Of a stretch of DNA of 53,579 nucleotides, positions 51,804 through 53,579 are shown one piece after another. This stretch comes from Pirellulales bacterium (GTDB taxonomy: Bacteria; Planctomycetota; Planctomycetia; Pirellulales; Thermoguttaceae). Under the pieces are notes generated by a model. That model did not search any database. It saw only the letters and a program-made list of their open reading frames with translations, and was not told the DNA's origin. How positions within the stretch are numbered: position 1 is the stretch's first letter; every line of letters begins with the position of its first letter. The position numbers were made by a program, and so were the translations under genes. The stretch is taken from NCBI GenBank assembly GCA_020846145.1, contig JADLEL010000013.1, positions 1 to 53,579 on the forward strand. The letters run 5' to 3'.

Positions 51804-52583
51804 TTATCCGAGCGGGGAGCCGAGAACAAGGATTAGCTCCTCGAATCGTGCGAGATGGACGTCGGCCTGGGCGTCGGCATCGAAATTGAAGGCGATGGTG
51901 GCCATGCCCACCGCGGCGGCGCCGGCGAGTTCCACGCGGTCGTGACCGACGAAGGCGACTTCTTCGGGCGGAAGGTTCATCAGCGCGACGGCGGCGCGGT
52001 AGATTTCGGGGTCGGGCATGCAGCGGCGGAGATCGATCGAGGAAACCAGGGCGGGGAAGAGTTTATCGATGCCGAAGCGTTGCATCCGCCCGCGCAAGTC
52101 GGCCGCCGAATGCTCCGAATCGCAGATCAGGCCCAAGGCGAATCCCGCTTGATGCAGCCGCCACAGCGTTTGGCGGACGCCGGGGAGCGGTCGGGCGTGT
52201 TTTTCGAGTTGCCGCCGCCGCGCGTGGCCGGCCGCCTCGACTTCGTCGATCTGGCCGGTCGATAAGCCCGCGCAGCGGAGGAAACTCTCGAACGCCTCGC
52301 GAAACTCGCGGCGGCCGGTATGCACGTCGTCGAGGAAATCGCGGTCCCAGAGGCGGAAGAAGCTGCAATAGTTCGTGTGCAGCCCCATTTTTCCCAAGAG
52401 TTGCAAGACCCAGCGGCGCCAGACGGTGTCGTCGTAAAGCACGTTGCACCAATCGAACAGCACGCCGCGGAGCGGCCGCGCCAGCGGCTGGGGCGGAACC
52501 GCTTTCACGTACCGCCGCGATTTCGGCCGGACCGCGGCAACCGGCGGAACGAGTTGGGGCAAGCGGGTGAAATCGTGCGTCAT
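51804..52583 (-). CDS. HAD-like protein with altered catalytic motifs
   Basis: 259 residues from ATG 52583 (an extension to 52652 would overlap the previous gene). Layout of a HAD hydrolase with cap domain: motif I LRGVLFDWCNVLYDD, motif II ALGLICDSEHSA, motif III region CMPDPEIYRAAV, motif IV VAFVGHDRVELAGAAAVG. Two key positions deviate: the second Asp of DxD is Cys (DWC) and the motif III Lys before PDPEIY is Met. The nucleophile Asp remains. It may be an inactive relative or use different chemistry such as non-phosphatase turnover. It overlaps nothing and lies 37 bp after the membrane-protein gene, on the same strand. Confidence 0.82.
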   Translation of the reverse strand: MTHDFTRLPQLVPPVAAVRPKSRRYVKAVPPQPLARPLRGVLFDWCNVLYDDTVWRRWVLQLLGKMGLHTNYCSFFRLWDRDFLDDVHTGRREFREAFESFLRCAGLSTGQIDEVEAAGHARRRQLEKHARPLPGVRQTLWRLHQAGFALGLICDSEHSAADLRGRMQRFGIDKLFPALVSSIDLRRCMPDPEIYRAAVALMNLPPEEVAFVGHDRVELAGAAAVGMATIAFNFDADAQADVHLARFEELILVLGSPLG

Positions 52584-52620
52584 GGTGGTCGGAATCGAAG
52601 GTGTAAACGTCGTCGTCGCG

Positions 52621-53379
52621 CTACCGCTCCCGCCGATCCCAAGCCGCCGCATCGAAGGCGGCTTCGCGCTGCCAGCGATCGAGGGGGCGGTTGAGGATTT
52701 CGCTCAAGATGATCGCCTGCCGGACGCTAAGCGGATTGCCGAGGAGATTTGCTACGTCGTAGGCGGCGACGGAGGGCGTGGCGGTAGTGATTTCGGGGGC
52801 CGACCCGGCCAATTTGGAGCTGGGCGCGGAGGCCGTTACGCCCGGCGTGGCGGCGATTTTGCTCAGCGAATGATCGAAAACCGACTTCAAATGCAGTTCG
52901 ATCTTGTCGTCGGTCTCGGCGACCTCCTCGCCCAATTTCTTCGAGCGGCGGACGAATTCCTCCTCGTCGAGGTATTTTTTCACGTGCTTCTCGACTTCGC
53001 CGCCGACGGGCCGCTCGCGGACCACCTCGGCGCGGACGACTTCGGCGCGGACCGGCTTTTCGGCCGCTTTGGCCCGGACGGGCTGCGGACGCGGAGGTCG
53101 ATTCGCGGCGGTTTCTTTTTTCTGATTGGCGCGGCGGAGAAACGCCTCGATTTCGCTTTGCACGGAGCCTTGTCCGGCGGGGCGGGCGGGCTTTGCGGGC
53201 CGGGCGGGGCCTTGCTGCCGCGGAGCTTTCATCTTGGAAAGGAATTGGCCGAGAAGCGGCACCACGATGAAAATAACAATCATCAGCAAGGTGAGAAGTT
53301 CGCCGCCTTTCGCGGCGAACAACGGCGCCGCGTCGAAGGGGGCGAGATCGAGCATTGCAAATGCTAGAACGGGGTTCAT
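52621..53379 (-). CDS. Membrane-anchored planctomycete hypothetical protein
   Basis: 252 residues. One N-terminal membrane helix (GGELLTLLMIVIFIVVPLLG) is followed by a basic Pro/Ala/Arg-rich region (APRQQGPARPAKPARPAGQG), an acidic/basic helical stretch (EVEKHVKKYLDEEEFVRRSK) and a C-terminal helical motif AAYDVANLLGNPLSVRQAII then LSEILNRPLDRW. I recall this last motif from planctomycete hypothetical proteins with the same layout; the function is unknown. The start at 53379 is the longest; an ATG eight codons in is also possible, and neither has a clear ribosome-binding site. Likely co-transcribed with the HAD-like gene. Confidence 0.75.
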   Translation of the reverse strand: MNPVLAFAMLDLAPFDAAPLFAAKGGELLTLLMIVIFIVVPLLGQFLSKMKAPRQQGPARPAKPARPAGQGSVQSEIEAFLRRANQKKETAANRPPRPQPVRAKAAEKPVRAEVVRAEVVRERPVGGEVEKHVKKYLDEEEFVRRSKKLGEEVAETDDKIELHLKSVFDHSLSKIAATPGVTASAPSSKLAGSAPEITTATPSVAAYDVANLLGNPLSVRQAIILSEILNRPLDRWQREAAFDAAAWDRRER

Positions 53380-53417
53380 ACCGAGCTTTGTTTGTCGGGG
53401 GCGGGGACGCCCAGTGC

Positions 53418-53571
53418 CATGCCCACGCTTGTCGTGGGCATGTTGGAAAGCGGTAAGGCGCTGTCCGACAATAAACTACCGAATTCCTATGTAGTAGGCA
53501 CACTCCGTGTGCCGTAATTCGCGGACGGCACACGGAGTGTGCCTACTACGATTCCGGCAACTTATTGTCGG
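53418..53571. repeat. Two palindromic elements at the window end
   Basis: First, a hairpin with arms CATGCCCACG (53418-53427) and CGTGGGCATG (53433-53442). Second, a 107-bp element with ends CCGACAATAA (53465-53474) and TTATTGTCGG (53562-53571) around a 25-bp perfect inverted repeat starting GTAGTAGGCACACTCCG (53491-53515 and 53525-53549). Both lie upstream of the last minus-strand gene. Confidence 0.9.
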
Positions 53572-53579
53572 GCAACGCC

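Overview
The window looks like a chromosomal stretch of an uncultured member of the Planctomycetota, most likely in the Pirellulales or a related order. The signs are a DUF1559 prepilin-like protein ([15 protein letters not shown]), two PQQ-type beta-propeller proteins with the WxxWRGPxRDG opening, a protein that starts with the planctomycete signature YRKWLGIPPEEQPPHHYRLL, PEP-CTERM proteins (one with dockerin-like repeats), a planctomycete-style Ser/Thr kinase and a zinc-ribbon ExbD. Placement rests on protein families only; there is no rRNA in the window.

Layout. 0.3-3.6 kb: exported beta-propeller protein and DUF1559 protein with a strong terminator. 3.8-4.8 kb: tRNA-Leu(CAG), then a REP-associated tyrosine transposase (RAYT) embedded in its own palindromes. 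4.8-11 kb: cytochrome c, a UPF0175/PIN toxin-antitoxin pair, thrS-infC, a ParD/ParE-like pair, an orphan UPF0175 gene and a membrane protein. 11-19.7 kb: homocysteine methyltransferase/MTHFR fusion, a DnaJ-like/F5-8C membrane protein, cysK, a CDF metal transporter and nadD. 19.8-31.3 kb: a PhnD-like/beta-propeller fusion, a flippase-like membrane protein, a very large GH20-GH78 fusion with a URO-D gene in front of it, a second URO-D gene and truB. 31.4-34.7 kb: DMT transporter, pseudouridine synthase, Ser/Thr kinase. 34.8-47.4 kb: an eight-gene minus-strand cluster: toroid/HEAT protein, ExbB, ExbD, zinc-ribbon ExbD, a TonB-like linker protein, a TPR/beta-propeller membrane protein, a TPR/peptide-binding protein and a secreted coiled-coil protein. 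48.3-53.4 kb: tRNA-Asp, a HicBA module lodged between a PEP-CTERM gene and a broken copy of its tail, a dockerin/PEP-CTERM protein, a HAD-like protein and a membrane protein.

The most striking layer is between the genes. At least seven families of palindromic, apparently non-autonomous elements are present, four of them as pairs of copies of matching or similar length (91, 118, 205 and about 203-249 bp). In addition, tandem heptanucleotide repeats of different sequence but the same strict 7-nt period occur in eight intergenic regions, usually flush against a start or stop codon. Several elements supply part of a stop codon, and one cluster is read in frame between a coupled start codon and a signal peptide. 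The best candidate for an undescribed multi-gene system is the ExbB/ExbD-toroid-propeller-binding-protein cluster at 34.8-47.4 kb.
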